Of a DNA stretch of 8,027 bases, positions 5,506-8,027 are shown one piece after another. The stretch is from positions 1-8,027 of the forward strand of contig JAEURL010000301.1 in the NCBI GenBank assembly GCA_016789165.1, read 5' to 3'. The translations under genes and the position numbers were made by a program. Below the pieces are notes generated by a model that was not told where the DNA came from, did not search any database, and saw only the letters and a program-made list of their open reading frames with translations. Every line of letters starts with the position of its first letter. The first letter of the stretch is position 1. This stretch comes from Anaerolineales bacterium (GTDB lineage: Bacteria > Chloroflexota > Anaerolineae > Anaerolineales > UBA6663).

Positions 5506-6888
5506 CGGCGCGGCCGCGAACGTGCTCAGGAAGGCGGCCGAGCCGCGGGCCAGGTCGCGCAGGCCGGACAGCGAACACCACTCATCCGGGCCGTGGCTGC
5601 CGCCGGCCGAGCCCAGCCCGCCCCAGACAAAGTCCAGCCCGAGCACATCCGAATACAGGTAATACGGCGTGGCCGAGGCCTCGATCGGCTGGATGGTGGG
5701 CTCATGGCCCAGCGCGCGGTAGGCCGCGATCATGGCCTGCACCACCGGCGCCTCCAGCGGCGTGCGCGCCGCCGGGTAGCCCGAGTCCATGAGGATCTCG
5801 ATGTCGGGGTAGCCGTGCCGGTCCAGGTGCTCGCGGAGGGCGCGCAGCGTGGGCGCCACCTGCATGCCGGGCGCCATGCGCAGGTCGCACAGGGCGCGCG
5901 CTTCGGTGGGGATGATGGTATGCGAGCCCTCGCCCAGGTAGCCGGACTTCAGGCCGTTGATGTTGAGGACTGGCGCGAACTGGATCTGGCGCAGCAGGTG
6001 GAAGGGCGGCAGATCGCGCTTGAAGCGGGTCGTGCCCAGGCGTTCCAGGGTGGCCTGCACGTTGAAGTCGCCGGCCATCGCGCGCAGCAGATCATCGTCG
6101 CTGTCCGAGATCTCGCCCAGCGGCGGGATGCCGTTCACGGCCAATTCCTGGGACTCGTCCACCAGGGTGTTCAGGGCCTGCACCAGCCGCCAGGCCGGCG
6201 AGGCCACCCACGAGCCGACGCTGGAGTGGACCACTTCGCGCGGCCCGCCCCAGGCGGCGGAGCGGGAGATGAACTCCAGGCCGAGCACACCCTTGGTGCC
6301 CAGGATCAGGTGCGGGCGCGCGCCGGCGTATTCCTGGCCCCAGAATGGCTCAAAGGCCGCGTCGGCGCGCAGCCGGTCGCGGTGGCTCTCGTAGAAGCGG
6401 GGCAGCTCCAGGCTGCCGATCTCCTCCTCGCCCTCGATGGTCCACTTGATGTTGACGGGCAGGCCGCCGGCGGCCCGGTAGGCTTCGATGACGTGCAGGA
6501 ACGCCATCAGCGGGCCTTTGGAGTTGCAGGCGCCGCGCGCCACCAGGCTTTGGCCGCCGGCCGGGTGGTCCCAGATCTCGGCCGCAAAGGGCGGGGTGGT
6601 CCAGACCTGGTCGTCCACGGGCTGGACATCGTACATGCCGTAGACCAGCAGTGTCTTGGGCGCGCCCACGTCCCATTCCGCGTAGACAATCGGGTGCGAG
6701 GGCCGGCCGAAGTATTCCACCCGGGCGCCGCGCTCGTTGAGCCAGCCGCGCAGCAGGTCGGCGGTCTCGCGCACGCCCCGGTTCTGGGCCGAGACGCTGG
6801 GCTGGCGCAGGAAGGTCTGGGTGCGGGCCAGGTGGGCGGGCCAATGCTCGCTCAGATAGTCAAAGACGGCGGTGGGGAGGTGGGACAT
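5500..6888 (-). CDS. M20-family metallopeptidase homologue with altered metal ligands
   Basis: This 462-residue cytoplasmic protein has the two-domain M20 dipeptidase/deacylase layout: catalytic halves (about 1-200 and 375-462) around a dimerisation or lid domain (about 201-370, with HSSVGSWVASPAWRLVQAL). Family landmarks are YGMYDVQP (83-90), ARGACNSKGP (117-126), EGEEEIGS (152-159) and GGSHGPDEW (429-437). The Glu pair 155-156 and His432 are intact, and Glu180 may stand for the late Asp/Glu ligand. However, the HxD histidine is Met85 and the bridging aspartate is Asn122. The reading frame is intact, so these are real substitutions, not decay. It may be a subfamily using one metal, another metal, or a different reaction; I have an unverified recollection of similar sequences. 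The ATG at 6888 is preceded by AGGAG and AGAGGT and lies 4 bases after the YitT stop, so the two form an operon. An upstream extension to 6954 would overlap the YitT gene and is rejected. Confidence 0.88.
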   Translation of the reverse strand: MSHLPTAVFDYLSEHWPAHLARTQTFLRQPSVSAQNRGVRETADLLRGWLNERGARVEYFGRPSHPIVYAEWDVGAPKTLLVYGMYDVQPVDDQVWTTPPFAAEIWDHPAGGQSLVARGACNSKGPLMAFLHVIEAYRAAGGLPVNIKWTIEGEEEIGSLELPRFYESHRDRLRADAAFEPFWGQEYAGARPHLILGTKGVLGLEFISRSAAWGGPREVVHSSVGSWVASPAWRLVQALNTLVDESQELAVNGIPPLGEISDSDDDLLRAMAGDFNVQATLERLGTTRFKRDLPPFHLLRQIQFAPVLNINGLKSGYLGEGSHTIIPTEARALCDLRMAPGMQVAPTLRALREHLDRHGYPDIEILMDSGYPAARTPLEAPVVQAMIAAYRALGHEPTIQPIEASATPYYLYSDVLGLDFVWGGLGSAGGSHGPDEWCSLSGLRDLARGSAAFLSTFAAAPA

Positions 6889-6892
6889 ACCT

Positions 6893-7741
6893 CTACTCCT
6901 TGATCGGCTTGAACCCCTCGCCCAGGGCCTCGTGCGCCTGGCCGATGACGACAAACGCCGCCGGGTCCGCCTCGTGGATGATGGCTTTCAATTGACTGAC
7001 CTCGGCCCGGCTGACGGCCACAAACAGCACGTGCCGCGCCTGACCGGAATACATGCCGGTGCCGGCCCAGCCGGTGACGCCGCGCGCCATGTCCTGCAGC
7101 ACCCGGTCGGCGATGGCCTGCGGCCGGGCCGTGATGATGGTGGCGGCGCGCACGATGCCCACGCCCTCGGCCGAGGCCTCGGCCGCCAGCCCGGAGATGT
7201 ACAGGGCCACCACCGCGTACAGGGCCTGCTCCCAGCCGAAGGCCAGGCCGGCCGAAAAGACGATGGCCGTGTCCGTGATCAGGTAGCTCTGGCTGAGCGG
7301 CACCCCGCGCCAGCGGCCCAGGATGCGGGCGATGATATCGGTGCCGCCGGTGGTCCCCTGCGCGCGGAAGACCAGGCCCATGCCCACCCCGCCCAGCACC
7401 CCGCCGTACAGGGCGTTCAGGAACGGGTCGCCGGTCAGGCCGGTCCGCGGCAGGTACAGCGCCAGGACGTCCACCAGCGCCGAGTACACGCCCACCGTGA
7501 AGACCGTGCGGGCCATGAAGCGCCGGCCGCCCAGGTAACGCCAGCCCAGGACGAACAGCGGCAGGTTGAGCAGCGTCACCATCACGCCGATCGGCCAGCC
7601 CGTGAAGGCGTTGACGATCTGGGCCAGCCCGCTCACCCCGCCGGCCGCCAGCTGGGCCGGGATCAGGAACAGGTCCATGGCCAGCGCCTGGAGGACGCAG
7701 CCGACGGTGATCAAGGCATAATCGCGGAGGCGGAGCAGCAT
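6893..7741 (-). CDS. YitT-family membrane protein with C-terminal DUF2179 domain
   Basis: This 282-residue protein has a membrane region (about 8-195, five or six helices) followed by a soluble DUF2179 domain (about 200-280). Typical YitT signatures are LFLIPAQLAAGGVSGLA near the N-terminus, NALYGGVLGGVGMGLVFRAQGTTGGTDIIA (about 109-138, read as two halves), and in the tail TGWAGTGMYSG and VAVSRAEVSQLKAIIHEADP before AAFVVIG. The family is widespread and its function is unsettled, with transport suggested; the C-terminal domain resembles small ligand-binding regulatory domains. Two starts compete, ATG 7747 and ATG 7741. The purine run AGAAGGG at 7754-7748 touches the first but stands six bases before the second, so 7741 is preferred. 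It is the first gene of a two-gene unit with the M20 homologue and has its own extended -10 promoter. Confidence 0.92.
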   Translation of the reverse strand: MLLRLRDYALITVGCVLQALAMDLFLIPAQLAAGGVSGLAQIVNAFTGWPIGVMVTLLNLPLFVLGWRYLGGRRFMARTVFTVGVYSALVDVLALYLPRTGLTGDPFLNALYGGVLGGVGMGLVFRAQGTTGGTDIIARILGRWRGVPLSQSYLITDTAIVFSAGLAFGWEQALYAVVALYISGLAAEASAEGVGIVRAATIITARPQAIADRVLQDMARGVTGWAGTGMYSGQARHVLFVAVSRAEVSQLKAIIHEADPAAFVVIGQAHEALGEGFKPIKE

Positions 7742-7747
7742 GCCCAT

Positions 7748-7754
7748 CCCTTCT
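7748..7754 (-). promoter_or_regulatory. Ribosome binding site deciding the YitT start
   Basis: On the - strand AGAAGGG ends directly before the ATG at 7747 but six bases before the ATG at 7741. Normal spacing therefore points to 7741. Confidence 0.55.
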
Positions 7755-7766
7755 CAGACCCACCAG

Positions 7767-7775
7767 TTTATAGCA
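7767..7775 (-). promoter_or_regulatory. Extended -10 promoter of the YitT-M20 operon
   Basis: Read on the - strand this is TGCTATAAA, a TGn extension plus a -10 box matching TATAAT at 5 of 6 positions. No recognisable -35 box is found 16-18 bases upstream, as is common for extended -10 promoters. The start point would be near 7760, leaving a leader of about 19 bases that holds the purine-rich ribosome site. Confidence 0.6.
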
Positions 7776-7809
7776 CTTTTGGCCGATAAGCCGGCCCGCG
7801 CATTTCGGC

Positions 7810-7815
7810 TAAAAT
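7810..7815 (+). promoter_or_regulatory. -10 element of the zinc-ribbon gene
   Basis: TAAAAT matches TATAAT at 5 of 6 positions in an otherwise GC-rich gap, 32 bases before the ATG at 7847. No good -35 box is present at the expected 7787-7792. Instead an inverted repeat GGCCG/CGGCC (7781-7785, 7792-7796) occupies that place, which could mean activator or repressor binding. The predicted start near 7822 leaves about 25 bases of leader containing GGGAG at 7834-7838. Confidence 0.5.
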
Positions 7816-7846
7816 CGCCCCATATCACCCACCGGGAGACCTGCCT

Positions 7847-8027
7847 ATGCCTGAGCCGTCCGCCCTGCGCGCCCTGACGTGCCCCAACTGTGGCGCCCCT
7901 CTGGAGTTCCCGCAGGAAAGGGCCAGCGTCCGCTGCCGTTTCTGCGATTCCGTTATCGAACGCTCCGACGACGCGCCCACCGCCGAAGACCTCGGCCACT
8001 CGTTGAAGGTGGACGTCTTCGGCAGCC
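7847..8027 (+). CDS. Zinc-ribbon protein, N-terminal part (runs off the window)
   Basis: From the ATG at 7847, preceded by GGGAG at 7834-7838, the frame stays open to the window end (60 codons). It encodes a treble-clef-like zinc ribbon: Cys12-x2-Cys15 in TCPNCGAPLEF and Cys30-x2-Cys33 in RCRFCDSVIE. An acidic linker (SDDAPTAEDL) follows, then HSLKVDVFGS, where a further domain seems to begin. Such N-terminal ribbons usually precede a membrane, beta-propeller or other sensor domain in large environmental-bacterium proteins, but nothing beyond residue 60 is visible and the function is unknown. It is transcribed divergently from the YitT gene across a gap of about 105 bases, so shared regulation is possible. 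Confidence 0.8.
   Translation, partial: MPEPSALRALTCPNCGAPLEFPQERASVRCRFCDSVIERSDDAPTAEDLGHSLKVDVFGS

Noticed and set aside
5500..6888. M20 gene as a decaying pseudogene because two metal ligands are missing
   Set aside because: The frame is full length with no internal stop, the rest of the motifs and the dimerisation domain are intact, and a proper ribosome site and operon partner are present.
5593..6903. + strand open frame (436 codons) opposite the M20 gene
   Set aside because: It is antisense to the M20 homologue, whose motifs and operon spacing are clear. The predicted protein is rich in Gln, His, Arg and Ala without recognisable features.
6872..7789. + and alternative - strand open frames over the YitT gene
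   Set aside because: Both are shadows of the YitT frame, which alone shows the family signatures and a hydrophobic-helix pattern.

Overview
The window is a compact, very GC-rich bacterial segment of single-copy chromosomal genes. There are no RNA genes, mobile elements or CRISPR arrays, and no gene-free stretch reaches 300 bases. The gene content suggests an environmental Chloroflexota, most likely Anaerolineae or a relative. The pointers are an N-terminal TPR plus paired zinc-ribbon protein, short zinc-ribbon proteins opening with CPNCGAPL, a NUDIX_N-type Nudix enzyme and a YitT-family protein. That assignment is inference from gene style, not from a marker gene.

Left part, all on +. After the last codons of an upstream gene (to 35) comes a tight run of four membrane or envelope genes: an SPFH/band 7 (prohibitin-like) protein (104-1024), a small four-helix membrane protein (1035-1424), a membrane-anchored protein with a PA-IL/LecA-like lectin domain (1421-1912, overlapping the previous stop as ATGA) and a six-helix membrane protein of unknown function (1946-2659). 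They look like one transcript. A new promoter at 2673-2701 (TTGTCG-17-TACAGT) lies so close to the GTG of the next gene that its mRNA is probably leaderless. It would drive a TPR/double-zinc-ribbon membrane protein (2708-4156), a rhomboid protease (4170-4865) and a Nudix hydrolase (4870-5499), separated by 13 and 4 bases.

Right part. A two-gene unit on - runs convergently into the Nudix gene: a YitT-family membrane protein (7741-6893) followed 4 bases later by an M20-family metallopeptidase homologue (6888-5500). The Nudix and M20 stop codons abut with no base between them, inside a 12-base perfect palindrome. The YitT gene has an extended -10 promoter and diverges from a zinc-ribbon gene that starts at 7847 and runs off the window.

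The most notable point is the M20 homologue. It keeps the Glu pair and the C-terminal His of the M20 active site, but has Met in place of the HxD histidine and Asn in place of the bridging aspartate, so its metal site must differ from the textbook di-zinc centre. Second is the pairing of an SPFH scaffold, a surface lectin-like protein and a rhomboid protease in neighbouring transcription units, which could mark a membrane-microdomain module. Most other genes are ordinary members of known families. I see no convincing evidence of a wholly new system such as a defence island, retron or array.
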